Shown here one piece after another: positions 6,958-15,444 of a DNA stretch of 22,786 nucleotides. This stretch comes from Novosphingopyxis sp038234155. GTDB taxonomy: Bacteria > Pseudomonadota > Alphaproteobacteria > Sphingomonadales > Sphingomonadaceae. The first letter of the stretch is position 1. Every line of letters begins with the position of its first letter. Under the pieces are notes generated by a model. That model made no database searches and was not told where the DNA came from. It worked only from the letters and a program-made list of their open reading frames with translations. The translations under genes and the position numbers were made by a program. Location: positions 1 to 22,786 of the forward strand of contig JBBSUT010000023.1 in the NCBI GenBank assembly GCA_038234155.1, in the 5' to 3' direction.

Positions 6958-8105
6958 AGCGGGGCCTTGGAAAAGCGCGGGGCAGGGGTGCCGGTGGCGC
7001 GGGCGGTGAGGAAGGCGTCCGACAGATCCAGCGCCTCCCTGATCGTCACATCCATGTCGAGGTAGCGGTAGGTGCCCAGGCGACCGACGAAGGTGACGTT
7101 CGGGGCCGTCTGCGCGAGGGCTACATAGTCGGCGAGCAGCGTTTTTTCCTCTGCCAGACGGATCGGGTAATAGGGGATGTCGTCGGGCCCGCAGGCGCGG
7201 GGAAATTCGCGATAAAGCACTGATTTTTCGTGGCTTTCCCAAGGGGCAAAGTGTTTGTGTTCGCTGATGCGCGTATAGGGCACATCAGCGTCAGGATGGT
7301 TCATCACCGCACAGCCTTGCCAGTCACCCAGAGCGCGGAAGACCTCGAAATCCAGTGTGCGGTAGCCAAGCCGCCCGAGGCGGTAATCGAAGAACCCGTC
7401 GAGGGGGCCGGACCAGAAGACATGGTCCCATTGATCGGCCTCTGCGGGGTCGAAAACAGTCTCTAACAGGACCGTAATGCCCGGATGATCAAGGATCGCT
7501 TCGACAAAGGCGGTATAACCGTCCTCTGGCATACCCTGATGGCGGTGAAAGAAGTAGTTGTCGTCGTAGGTGAAGCGCAGGGGCAGGCGTTTCAGGATTG
7601 ACGCGGGCAGATTGGCGGGCGAGGTGCCCCATTGTTTTTCCGTGTAGCCCTTGAAGAAGGCGGCGTAGAGATCGGGGCCGACGAAGGCCAGTGCCTGTTC
7701 CTCGAAGGTCTGGGGGTCGGGGATGTTGGCGGTCCGTGCGGCAACAAAGGCGCGCGCCTGATCGGGGCGCAGGGCGGTCCCGAAGAACTGGTTGATCGTG
7801 TGCAGGTTGACGGGGAGGGAATAGACCTGACCGGCCACGGTGGTCTTGACCTGATTTTTATAGTCCCGAAACCGGGCGAAACGCTGCACGTAGTCCCAGA
7901 CGCCGTCGTCGTCGGTGTGAAAGATATGCGGCCCGTAGGTATGGACCATGACACCGGTGTCCGCATCGCGGGCGGTGTGGCAGTTGCCAGCCACATGGGG
8001 GCGGGCATCGACCACGGTGACGGCGTGACCGGCCTCGGCCAGTTGCCGTGCCAGCACGGCACCGGACAGGCCCGCGCCCACCATCATCAGCCGTACGGTC
8101 ATCAT
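6954..8105 (-). CDS. glf: UDP-galactopyranose mutase
   Basis: A 383-aa flavoenzyme that converts UDP-galactopyranose to UDP-galactofuranose; length is normal for bacterial Glf. The FAD-binding motif GAGLSGAVLARQLAEAG begins at residue 10, followed by the acidic end of strand 2 (VVDARPHVAGNC). Family signatures seen are YGPHIFHT, YTEKQWGTSP, the substrate loop near FTYDDNYFFHRHQG, and GRLGTYRYLDMD near the C terminus, which binds flavin. ATG 8105 is preceded by GAGAAGGAG with a 6-nt spacer, an excellent ribosome binding site; MMTVRLMMVGAG is the N terminus. It leads a two-gene minus-strand unit with a GT2 enzyme and is divergent from the Wza-like gene. Confidence 0.93.
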   Translation of the reverse strand: MMTVRLMMVGAGLSGAVLARQLAEAGHAVTVVDARPHVAGNCHTARDADTGVMVHTYGPHIFHTDDDGVWDYVQRFARFRDYKNQVKTTVAGQVYSLPVNLHTINQFFGTALRPDQARAFVAARTANIPDPQTFEEQALAFVGPDLYAAFFKGYTEKQWGTSPANLPASILKRLPLRFTYDDNYFFHRHQGMPEDGYTAFVEAILDHPGITVLLETVFDPAEADQWDHVFWSGPLDGFFDYRLGRLGYRTLDFEVFRALGDWQGCAVMNHPDADVPYTRISEHKHFAPWESHEKSVLYREFPRACGPDDIPYYPIRLAEEKTLLADYVALAQTAPNVTFVGRLGTYRYLDMDVTIREALDLSDAFLTARATGTPAPRFSKAPL

Positions 8106-8308
8106 GCCCGTCTCCTTCTCGCGGTTCCTTGCCGCGCGGCTTAGCTGAAAACCTGCGCCACGGCAAAGGGGCGCGCAACCTTGGGCGGGTGTGGGGCAGG
8201 GCGGGTCTTGTGGCTTGCGCGACAGGGGCCACAAAGGGTATGCGCAAGGCAGAGATTTACGAGGCAGACAGGCACCGGTTTTCGTTGCGGCATCCCAGGG
8301 GGGCTTTC
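8106..8308. promoter_or_regulatory. Divergent promoter region between glf and the export gene, with a dyad
   Basis: This 203-bp gap must carry promoters for both directions. TTGTGGC (8208-8214) and GCCACAA (8228-8234) are perfect inverted copies separated by 13 nt, a plausible regulator-binding dyad. No clear -35/-10 pair was recognised. Confidence 0.35.
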
Positions 8309-9466
8309 ATGACGGTCACATATCGCCGCATCGCCATGCTGTGCCTGTGCCTGTGCATGGGATTGGTGCTGTCGGCTTGCAACCTGCCCCGCGGTGCGGG
8401 GTTCCGCAACGAGGTGCTGTCGGCCAAGGCGGGCGTCGATGCGAACGGTCAGCCGGTCTATGACTTTGCGGTGTTTTCCGTCACCCGGGCCAGCCTTCCA
8501 CTGCTGGCGGGATGGCCGGGCAGTGCCACCGGCACGCTGCCCTGGATCGGGCGGGTGGATCAGCCTGCCAGCATGATCATCAGCCCCGGCGACATGCTGA
8601 AGATCAGTATCTGGGATGCCGAGGAAAACTCTTTGCTGACCGCCCCCAGCCAGCGCGTAGCCCAGTTGCAGGACGTGCAGGTGGGATTGGACGGGCGGAT
8701 CTTTCTGCCGTTCGTGGGCAACATGAAGGTGTCGGGGATGGCCCCCGACACGGCGAGGGCGCGCATTCAGGACATGCTGCTGAACACCGTGCCCTCGGCT
8801 CAGGTGCAGTTGAGCGTCGATCCCGGCCGCGCCAATACGGTGACGCTGGCGTCGGGTGTGCGTAATCCCGGCGTCTATCCGCTGGTCGACCGCAACGTCA
8901 GCCTGCTGTCGCTGATCGCGCAGGGCGGCGGCGTGCCGGAGAGCACGGTCAACCCTAGGGTCAAGCTGTTCCGAAACGGCAAGCCCTACGGCGTGTCGCT
9001 GGAGCGGCTTTTCGCGGAGCCGAACCTTGATACCACGCTGCAGGGCGGCGACCGGGTGCTGGTGGAGGCCGACGAGCGCTATTTCCTGTCGCTGGGTGCG
9101 GTGACGCGGGAATCCCTCTATCCTTTCCCCAAGGACAACGTCAGCGCGCTGGACGCGCTGTCGATCATGGGTGGCGTGTCGGCGCTGCGGGCGAACCCGC
9201 AGGGCATCCTGATCCTGCGCGACTATCCGGCCTCTGCCGTGCGGCCCGTAGCCGATCCGAAGGTCCCCAGTCCGGAGGGACCGCCGCGCGACCGGGTGGT
9301 CTTTACCATCGACCTGACCAAGGCCGACGGGCTGTTCAGTGCCGGCAAGTTCCAGATCCAGTCCGGCGATCTGGTATATGTGACCGAAAGTCCGCTGGGC
9401 ACGGCGACCACCTTGCTCGGCCTCATCACCAACGTGACCCTCGCGCGGCAGCGCCTGCAGCAGTAA
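8309..9466 (+). CDS. Polysaccharide export outer-membrane lipoprotein, Wza-like
   Basis: A 385-aa protein of the outer-membrane polysaccharide export (OPX) family; E. coli Wza has 379 residues. A type II signal peptide (RRIAMLCLCLCMGLVLSAC) ends in the lipobox LSAC with the lipidated cysteine at residue 24. The Poly_export domain follows from about residue 90 (ISPGDMLKISIWDAEE), then SLBB-type domains (VTLASGVRNPGVYPL; later LSLGAVTRESLYPF). The ending TTLLGLITNVTLARQRLQQ looks like the amphipathic helix that forms the outer-membrane pore in Wza. The start follows AGGGGGG. A strong hairpin follows the stop. The partner inner-membrane tyrosine kinase/copolymerase is not in this window. Confidence 0.88.
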   Translation: MTVTYRRIAMLCLCLCMGLVLSACNLPRGAGFRNEVLSAKAGVDANGQPVYDFAVFSVTRASLPLLAGWPGSATGTLPWIGRVDQPASMIISPGDMLKISIWDAEENSLLTAPSQRVAQLQDVQVGLDGRIFLPFVGNMKVSGMAPDTARARIQDMLLNTVPSAQVQLSVDPGRANTVTLASGVRNPGVYPLVDRNVSLLSLIAQGGGVPESTVNPRVKLFRNGKPYGVSLERLFAEPNLDTTLQGGDRVLVEADERYFLSLGAVTRESLYPFPKDNVSALDALSIMGGVSALRANPQGILILRDYPASAVRPVADPKVPSPEGPPRDRVVFTIDLTKADGLFSAGKFQIQSGDLVYVTESPLGTATTLLGLITNVTLARQRLQQ

Positions 9467-9469
9467 TCC

Positions 9470-9503
9470 GCGCGGGGTCGGCAGCCTGTTGCCGACCCCG
9501 CGC
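9470..9503 (+). terminator. Strong hairpin after the export gene
   Basis: GCGCGGGGTCGGCA and TGCCGACCCCGCGC form a perfect 14-bp, very GC-rich stem with a 6-nt loop, beginning 4 nt after the stop codon. No T-run follows, so it may act as a weak intrinsic terminator or protect the mRNA 3' end. Confidence 0.6.
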
Positions 9504-9734
9504 CATCCCGCAAGGCGCGGGTTGTCCCCGCGTCCTGCCGCGTCCTACACCCCCCATTGTCCACGATCCGGCAACGCAGAGTTGCGGGTTTCGACGGGTT
9601 TGCCCCTTTCGCGGCAGACCCGTGCCCCGCCCATGACCCATTTTGTCACTCTTGTCGGCCTATATTTGTAAAGGATGCGCGCCGGATCTGCCCCGGTGTG
9701 CGTCCGGTGTCTAGATGTAGAAAGCGAGACTGCC

Positions 9735-11201
9735 ATGTCGCTGACCGCGGGTGAACAATACCTGATTGAACTGATCAACAGGGGGCGTCTAGACCCTCTG
9801 GGCGAAGCGGACCGTTACAACCTCGATCTGAATGCCGGTCTTGCCGCCGGGACCATCGGAACCCAGGCGCTGCAGGTGCTGGCCCCCAATGCGGCGCTGG
9901 AAACCGCGGCCACGCGCCACAGCGACTGGATGCTGGCGAACGACAGCTTCTCGCACGGCGGGGCGGGCGGGTCGAACGCGGGCGACCGAATGCAGAGCGC
10001 AGGCTACGTCTTTACTGGGACATGGGGTTGGCGTGAAAACCTGGCCTGGCTGGGCAGCACCGGCGGGATCGACATGGAAGCGTCGATCGCCCAGCATCAC
10101 GAGGGGCTGTACCGGTCGCAATCCCACCGGGAAAACACCTTTGCCCCCGAGATGCGTGAAATCGGGATCGGTCAGGTTGGCGGGTCCTTCACCTATCAGG
10201 GCACCACCTACAATTCGTCCATGGTGACCGAGAAGTTCGCCGTATCGGGAACCGATGTCTTCGTCACCGGCGTCGCCTATCGCGATGTCAATCGTGACGA
10301 TTTTTATTCCATCGGCGAAGGTCGTCAGGGCCTGCATATCTCGGGCGGCGGCTCTTCTGACACGACCGCAGGCGCGGGTGGCTACGCGATCCGCATAACG
10401 GCGCAGGACGATGTCACCATGACCGTCGCAGTGGGCGGCAGGATCATGGGGCATCTGGTCGTCGACGTATCGGACGGAAACGTCAAGCTGGACGTGGTCA
10501 CCGATGCCCAAGGACGCGAGGTGGCACATGTCTCGTCCTCGGCCACACTGCTGGACGGGATCCGCCATGCCAGCTTGCTGGGCAGCGCCGACCTTGACCT
10601 GAACGGACAGGGTGCGTGGAACCGTCTGACCGGTAACTGGGGCGACAACGATATCCGGGGCGGCGGCGGGGGCGACTGGATCTACGGCGAAGACGGGAAC
10701 GATCACCTTTTTGGAAACCGTGGCAACGACAGGCTTTACGGCGAAGAGGGCAGAGATCTGCTTAACGGTCACAGCGGTCGGGATCGGCTCTGGGGCGGCT
10801 CCGGCGACGATCGCATGGACGGTGGCAATGGCAAGGATGTGCTCAAAGGAGGCGGTGGCGACGACACGATGTTTGGCGGACGGCACCGCGACATCCTGAA
10901 AGGCGGCGCGGGCGACGACGTTCTGAACGGTGGCCACGGCAACGATGTTCTGCGCGGGAATGGAGGGGCCGATACCTTTGTCTTCGACCAAGGGCGCGAC
11001 CGGATCAAGGACTTCCGCGACAACGTCGATACGATCGCAATCGATGCCGACCTGGCCCGCGGCCAGAGCGTGGCGGACATTCTGGATGACGCATCCATCT
11101 CTCATGGTCGCGCGATCCTGGATTTCGGCCAAGGCGATGTGCTGACAATCGACCATGTCGACAACCTGAACATTCTGGCCAACGACCTGATTATCAACTA
11201 G
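9735..11201 (+). CDS. Secreted CAP-domain protein with RTX calcium-binding repeats
   Basis: A 488-aa protein with no N-terminal signal peptide. Residues ~5-160 form a CAP/SCP-PR1 domain: ELINRGRLDP, LETAATRHSDWMLAND, SHGGAGGSNAGDRM and SHRENTFAPEMREIGIG match the family pattern. A spacer follows (about 170-300, beta-rich). Residues ~302-410 carry about a dozen glycine/aspartate nonapeptides of the GGxGxDxLx type (GEDGNDHLFG, GGAGDDVLNG), ending in GADTFVF. Such repeats bind calcium outside the cell and accompany type I secretion through an uncleaved C-terminal signal, here probably the last ~60 residues. ATG 9735 is chosen because the CAP domain starts directly after it and AAAGCGAGA lies upstream. 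Location beside a polysaccharide exporter suggests a matrix or surface role; no enzymatic activity is shown. Confidence 0.85.
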   Translation: MSLTAGEQYLIELINRGRLDPLGEADRYNLDLNAGLAAGTIGTQALQVLAPNAALETAATRHSDWMLANDSFSHGGAGGSNAGDRMQSAGYVFTGTWGWRENLAWLGSTGGIDMEASIAQHHEGLYRSQSHRENTFAPEMREIGIGQVGGSFTYQGTTYNSSMVTEKFAVSGTDVFVTGVAYRDVNRDDFYSIGEGRQGLHISGGGSSDTTAGAGGYAIRITAQDDVTMTVAVGGRIMGHLVVDVSDGNVKLDVVTDAQGREVAHVSSSATLLDGIRHASLLGSADLDLNGQGAWNRLTGNWGDNDIRGGGGGDWIYGEDGNDHLFGNRGNDRLYGEEGRDLLNGHSGRDRLWGGSGDDRMDGGNGKDVLKGGGGDDTMFGGRHRDILKGGAGDDVLNGGHGNDVLRGNGGADTFVFDQGRDRIKDFRDNVDTIAIDADLARGQSVADILDDASISHGRAILDFGQGDVLTIDHVDNLNILANDLIIN

Positions 11202-11244
11202 GCCTGTGCACCGCCCACATCCGGGCGATCTGCACGAGGCGTCG

Positions 11245-12036
11245 ATGACCAAATCCACACAGACGGGCCCCCTGATCTTGGGGGCCTCGGGGCGCTTGGG
11301 GCGCGCGCTGGCGCGGGCCTGGCCAGCGGATTCGCCCGCCCCCCTGCGCCAGAGCCGCGACGGGGCAGGGGACACGCTGGCCTGGGACATCCTGAACGCC
11401 TCAGCGCCGGATCTGCCGCCCATCGACACCATTGTCGTGCTCGCCGGCATCACCCACGGCACGGTCGAGGCCCTGGCGCTGAACACGCCGTTGGCGCAGG
11501 CTGGCGCGGACCTGGGGGCAAGGCTGGGGGTGCCGGTGTTTGTCGCGTCGTCGCAGGCGGTCTACGGCCCGCAGCCGGGTCTGCTGCGGGAAGATCAGAC
11601 CCTGAAACCCACCAGCGACTACGGCCGCGCCAAGGCGACGATGGAGGCCGCCGTCGCCGGACCCCATGTTACCCACCTGCGGATCGGCAACGTGGCGGGT
11701 TGCGACGCGCTGGCCGCGGGGATCGCGCAGGGCGGCGTGGTGCTGCACCGCTTCGCGGACGGGCAGGGGCCGCGTCGGGCCTATTGCACGCCGGGGGACT
11801 TGGCACGGGTGCTCATCGCTCTCGCGGCGGCACCTGCGCGGCCGCCGGTGGTGAACGTCGCGCGTCCGGGCCTCGTGGCGATGGCGGATGTGCTGGCGGC
11901 GGCCGGCGTCGTCTTCGACTGGACCCCGGCTCCGGCTGAGGCGCTGCCCGAGATCGCGCTGGATGTGACTCTGTTGCAAGGCATCTGCCCATTGCCCCCC
12001 GCCGATGCGGCCGCCGTGGCCGGGGCGCTGACATGA
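11245..12036 (+). CDS. NAD(P)-binding SDR/epimerase-like protein
   Basis: A 263-aa protein of the extended SDR (NAD-dependent epimerase/dehydratase) type, shorter than the usual 300-340. The nucleotide-binding motif GASGRLG is at residues 13-19, VASSQAVYG at 100-108 gives the catalytic serine region and SDYGRAK supplies the YxxxK pair (Y126/K130). The C-terminal substrate domain is reduced. It starts 43 bp after the RTX gene and overlaps the next gene by 4 nt (ATGA), so it is co-translated with a sugar transferase and probably modifies a nucleotide or lipid-linked sugar in the same pathway. ATG 11245 is chosen because it leads directly into the Rossmann fold and a CGAGG lies upstream. Substrate unknown. 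Confidence 0.75.
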   Translation: MTKSTQTGPLILGASGRLGRALARAWPADSPAPLRQSRDGAGDTLAWDILNASAPDLPPIDTIVVLAGITHGTVEALALNTPLAQAGADLGARLGVPVFVASSQAVYGPQPGLLREDQTLKPTSDYGRAKATMEAAVAGPHVTHLRIGNVAGCDALAAGIAQGGVVLHRFADGQGPRRAYCTPGDLARVLIALAAAPARPPVVNVARPGLVAMADVLAAAGVVFDWTPAPAEALPEIALDVTLLQGICPLPPADAAAVAGALT

Positions 12037-12647
12037 CGCTGCCCAAGCGGCTGTTGGACCTGACCCTGGCGCTGCTGCTGGCAGTGCTGCTGGCCCCGGT
12101 GCTGGTGGTGCTGCTGGCGGCGTTGGCGGTGACGGAAGGGCGGCCCTTCGTCTATGTCTCGGAGCGGATGCGCGCACCGGGGCGGCCCTTCGGCCTGATC
12201 AAGTTGCGCACCATGCCGGTCGGCGCGGACCGGGTCGGCGGCGTCACGGGGGGCGATAAGCAGCGCAGCCTGTCGCGGATGCACCGGCTGCTGCGCCGCA
12301 GCCGCGCGGACGAGATCCCGCAACTCTGGAACGTGTTCCGCGGCGACATGAGCCTCGTCGGCCCGCGCCCACCCCTGCGCCGCTACGTGGAGGACTACCC
12401 GGAGCTCTACGCCGCCGTGCTGCAGAGCCGGCCGGGCATCACGGGGCTCGCGAGCCTCGTCTACCACGGACATGAGGAGCGGCTGCTGGCCGCCTGCAAC
12501 ACGCCGCAGGCGACCGACGCGGTCTATCGCCGGCGCTGCATCCCCGCCAAGGCGCGGCTCGACCTGATCTATGCCCGTCACCGGAGCCTGTGCTGGGACC
12601 TCGCTCTGATTGGGCGGACAGCACTGAAACCCTTTCGCAAAAACTAG
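12033..12647 (+). CDS. Initiating sugar transferase (undecaprenyl-phosphate hexose-1-P transferase type)
   Basis: A 204-aa monotopic phosphoglycosyl transferase of the small bacterial sugar transferase family (PF02397). A hydrophobic re-entrant helix (residues ~7-34) precedes KLRTM (57-61), the catalytic RADEIPQLWNVFRGDMSLVGPRP (91-113; Asp-Glu pair at 93-94) and GITGLAS. It transfers a sugar-1-phosphate from a UDP-sugar to undecaprenyl phosphate at the inner membrane, starting the glycan repeat unit. The ATG overlaps the upstream stop by 4 nt, so the two are coupled. The terminal TAG shares the palindrome CTAG (12644-12647) with the ancestral stop of the opposing RTX-like gene. The sugar specificity cannot be read. 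Confidence 0.9.
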   Translation: MTLPKRLLDLTLALLLAVLLAPVLVVLLAALAVTEGRPFVYVSERMRAPGRPFGLIKLRTMPVGADRVGGVTGGDKQRSLSRMHRLLRRSRADEIPQLWNVFRGDMSLVGPRPPLRRYVEDYPELYAAVLQSRPGITGLASLVYHGHEERLLAACNTPQATDAVYRRRCIPAKARLDLIYARHRSLCWDLALIGRTALKPFRKN

Positions 12648-13255
12648 ATGTAGTCGATCTGCGCGGCGAGCGTGGTCCAGTCGGTGATATGGTCCAACGT
12701 CAGGCGGTTGCCCCCGCCGAAGTCCAGCACCGTGTCGCCGCCGACGACGGTCGCATGCAGGAACAGAACGTCGGACGGCATCAGGTTACCGTGTCACAAG
12801 TCGGATTCCAGTGACAGGTGATCCAGCCCGCTGTCGAAATCGTTGATCCGGTCCGCACCGGTCGCAAAGACGAAGGTGTTGGTCCCGGCCCCGCCGGTCA
12901 TCACATCGTCGCCTTGGCCACCGTCGAGGGTGTCGCTGCCCGCCCCGCCGTCCAGCCGCTCCGCCCCGGCGCCGCCCGTCAGCAGGGCGGGGCCGGCCCC
13001 CAGATTCACGGTGCTGATCCAGCCCAGATCACTCGGGGTCAGGGTGCCGCGGTGCGCCTCGCTGTCGCGCAAGGCAAAGCCCGCGTCGGTGATCGTCCAG
13101 CTGTCGAGCCGTCCGTCGTGGCAGGTGGTGGCGTAAAGCTGGCCGTTCAGGACCGCGAGGTCCGTGACATGTGACATATTGACGGCGCCGGCGCGCAGGA
13201 CCGTCGTGATCCGTGTCAAGTCTCCCATCGTTGCGCACCCAAGCTCTTGCCCCAT
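12644..13255 (-). pseudogene. RTX-type calcium-binding protein gene broken by an in-frame stop
   Basis: The frame from ATG 13255 encodes a short propeller-like segment (DLAVLNGQLYATTCHDGRLDSWTI) followed by RTX repeats (GGAGAERLDG, GGAGSDTLDG, GGQGDDVMTG) and TNTFVFATGADRINDF, then stops at TGA 12794-12796. The same frame continues beyond it for 49 codons with typical RTX C-terminal text (VVGGDTVLDFGGGNRLTL, DHITDWTTLAAQIDYI) to TAG at 12644-12646. The intact ancestor would be about 203 aa. Because type I secretion signals are C-terminal, the truncated product would probably not be exported. A sequencing error at the TGA cannot be excluded. ATG 13228 is an alternative start. The upstream start has GAAGG close by. 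Confidence 0.7.
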
Positions 13256-13488
13256 AGGCCTTCGTGTTGCGGGGCGGGCGGGCGCGGGACGGGCGCAAAT
13301 GGGTCGCAGCGGTGTCTCTTACCGCAGCTTGGAAGGGTTTTTGCATCAAGTTGCGCTTAGTCTGCGCGCATGCACCCGGTGCGACGGGGACGCGGCCTTT
13401 TGCCAAAAACGACGTATGCACCGGCGGACTCTTGAAAAATGCGGTCCAGACGCCCAAAAGAGCGGGACAGCAGGGATGACGGGAAGCG
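13256..13488. other. Divergent intergenic region, 233 bp
   Basis: Lies between the minus-strand RTX-like pseudogene and the plus-strand 4,6-dehydratase, so it should hold promoters for both. I see no gene and no convincing -35/-10 pair; T-rich patches occur at about 13339-13345 and 13395-13405. Confidence 0.3.
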
Positions 13489-15384
13489 ATGATATACAGA
13501 TGGATCAGCGCCATGTCGCGCCGCGCCAAGCGGGTGCTGCTGCTGAGCGTGGATGTCGCGTTGATCCCCGTGGCGCTGCTGGCGGCGGTGGCATTGCAGG
13601 GCGGCACAGGTCTGGACGGCGCGGCGCCGGGCGGCGGCATCGCCTCTCACTGGCTGGCGCTGCCCCTGCTGATGGCGGTCGGGGGGCTTCTGTCATCCGT
13701 GCTGGGCCTGCCGCTGATCCAGCTGAAATCATACGAAAGCCACGCCATCGGCCTGACGGCGGTGCATGTGGTGCTGCTGAGCCTGGCGGCTGCGATGATG
13801 GACGATATGGCAGGCTTTGCCACGCCGCTGGCGAATTTCATCAATTTCGCGCTGGTCTATTTCCTGCTGGCGGTCAGCGCGCGCATGGTGATGCTGCAGC
13901 TGTTGCTGGTGATCTACCGCCGCGGGCAGGACCAGTCCCGCGTGCTGATCTATGGCGCCGGGGCCACCGGGCGGCAACTGGCCGCGGCGCTGCGCACGGA
14001 CGAGACAATCTTTCCCATCGCTTTTGTCGACGACAGCGTGAACGTGCAGGGCACGATCATTCAGGGGCTGACCGTCTATGGCCCGATGGCGATTCCTGCG
14101 CTGATCGCGGCCCACCAGATCGACCGGGTGCTGCTGGCGATGCCCTCGGCCCCGCGGCCGCGGCAGTCGCAGCTGTCGCGCAGGCTGGAGGATATGGGGG
14201 TTGAGGTGCAGGCGGTGCCGTCCTTTGCCCAGCTGACAGGACGAATGCCGCTGGTGGACCAGTTGCAGCCCGTGGTGCCGGGGCGGTTTCTGGGGCGCGC
14301 GGCGCTGGACGCGGCGCTGCCGGACGGCGGGGCCACCTATGCGGGCCGCGTGATCCTGATTACCGGCGCCGGCGGGTCGATCGGATCGGAGCTCTGCCGT
14401 CAGCTGCTGGCGCGCGCCCCCGCTAAGGTGGTGCTCTGCGAGATCAGCGAACTCGCCCTTTATACCATCGATATGGAATTGCGCGCCCTGCTGCGCCGCC
14501 AGAAGACCGAGATCGTGCCGGTGCTGGGGTCGATCACCGATGCGGGCCTGATGGCGCGGGTGATGGCCGAACACCGCATCCAGGTCGTCCTGCACGCCGC
14601 CGCCTACAAGCATGTGCCGCTGGTCGAGCGCAATCCGATCGTGGGCATGTCCAATAACGTGCTGGGCACCCAGGTACTGGCGCAGGCGGCGGCTCATGCG
14701 GGCGTCGAACGCTTCATCCTGATCTCCTCGGACAAGGCGGTGCGGCCGCAGAACATGATGGGCGCCAGTAAGCGCATGGCGGAACTGGTGGTGCAGGATC
14801 TGGCCAGCCGCAGCAAGGGCCGCACGGTCTTTACCATGGTGCGCTTTGGCAATGTCATGGGGTCGTCGGGGTCGGTGATCCCGCTGTTTCAGGACCAGAT
14901 CCAGAAAGGCGGCCCGGTCACGCTGACCCACCTCGAGGTCACGCGCTTCTTCATGACGATCCCCGAGGCCGCCAAGCTGGTGCTGGTGGCGGGCTCATTC
15001 GCCTCCGGCGGCGATGTCTTCGTGCTGGACATGGGGGATCCGATTTCGATCTACGACCTTGCGCGTCAGATGATCGGGGCTGCGGGTTACGCGGTGCGCG
15101 ACGCGGCCAACCCCGACGGTGATATCGAGATCCAGATCACCGGCCTGCGCCCCGGCGAGAAGATACACGAGGAGCTGCTGATCGGCGAAGGCCAGCTGAC
15201 CACGCCGCACCCCAAGATCCTGCAGGCCAACGAGGCGGCTCTGTCCGAGATCGAGGTGGCTTCCGCCCTGAAGGCCCTGCGCCGTGCAATCGAGGCCGCC
15301 GACGAGACCGCCCTGCGCGCCGTCGTCGCCCGCTGGGTCGAGGGCGGCGCGCATTTCGCGGCCGGGGCCGAGGGCCAGAGCTGA
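13489..15384 (+). CDS. Membrane nucleotide-sugar 4,6-dehydratase, FlaA1/CapD/WbpM family
   Basis: A 631-aa polysaccharide biosynthesis protein of the long, membrane-anchored type. The N-terminal ~140 residues contain about four hydrophobic segments (VLLLSVDVALIPVALLAAVA; LALPLLMAVGGLLSSVLG). A first Rossmann-like domain follows (VLIYGAGATGRQLAAAL). The catalytic SDR domain begins with ITGAGGSIGSELCRQL; the glycines are at 293-299. The active-site block SSDKAVRP...MMGASKRMAE (413-430) has methionine (M424) where classical SDRs have tyrosine, with K428, as in WbpM/FlaA1 enzymes. These dehydrate UDP-GlcNAc-type sugars at C4/C6, leading to deoxy-amino sugars. ATG 13489 has GGGAAG upstream; ATG 13513 is an alternative. 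It converges with the GT87-like gene. Confidence 0.9.
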   Translation: MIYRWISAMSRRAKRVLLLSVDVALIPVALLAAVALQGGTGLDGAAPGGGIASHWLALPLLMAVGGLLSSVLGLPLIQLKSYESHAIGLTAVHVVLLSLAAAMMDDMAGFATPLANFINFALVYFLLAVSARMVMLQLLLVIYRRGQDQSRVLIYGAGATGRQLAAALRTDETIFPIAFVDDSVNVQGTIIQGLTVYGPMAIPALIAAHQIDRVLLAMPSAPRPRQSQLSRRLEDMGVEVQAVPSFAQLTGRMPLVDQLQPVVPGRFLGRAALDAALPDGGATYAGRVILITGAGGSIGSELCRQLLARAPAKVVLCEISELALYTIDMELRALLRRQKTEIVPVLGSITDAGLMARVMAEHRIQVVLHAAAYKHVPLVERNPIVGMSNNVLGTQVLAQAAAHAGVERFILISSDKAVRPQNMMGASKRMAELVVQDLASRSKGRTVFTMVRFGNVMGSSGSVIPLFQDQIQKGGPVTLTHLEVTRFFMTIPEAAKLVLVAGSFASGGDVFVLDMGDPISIYDLARQMIGAAGYAVRDAANPDGDIEIQITGLRPGEKIHEELLIGEGQLTTPHPKILQANEAALSEIEVASALKALRRAIEAADETALRAVVARWVEGGAHFAAGAEGQS

Positions 15385-15444
15385 GGAATCTGCTGCGACT
15401 GACATCGCGTTTCAGGTTGATCGCGCTGATCCGGCAGCGCCGGC

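Noticed and set aside
9467..9734. A gene in the gap between the export gene and the CAP-RTX gene
   Set aside because: Short open frames exist on both strands, but none has a ribosome binding site or recognisable product; the gap holds the terminator hairpin and presumably the promoter of the RTX gene.
9789..11486. A 565-codon open frame on the minus strand
   Set aside because: It is the complement of the CAP-RTX gene; its valine/alanine repeats mirror the RTX nonapeptides and it has no domain of its own.
12794..12796. TGA in the RTX-like gene as a selenocysteine or programmed readthrough codon
   Set aside because: RTX proteins have no redox cysteine at this place and no downstream stem-loop of the bacterial selenocysteine type was evident; simple nonsense mutation or sequencing error is more economical.
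13729..14931. A 400-codon minus-strand open frame within the 4,6-dehydratase gene
   Set aside because: Its product is histidine-, glutamine- and arginine-rich shadow text; the plus-strand gene has complete family motifs.
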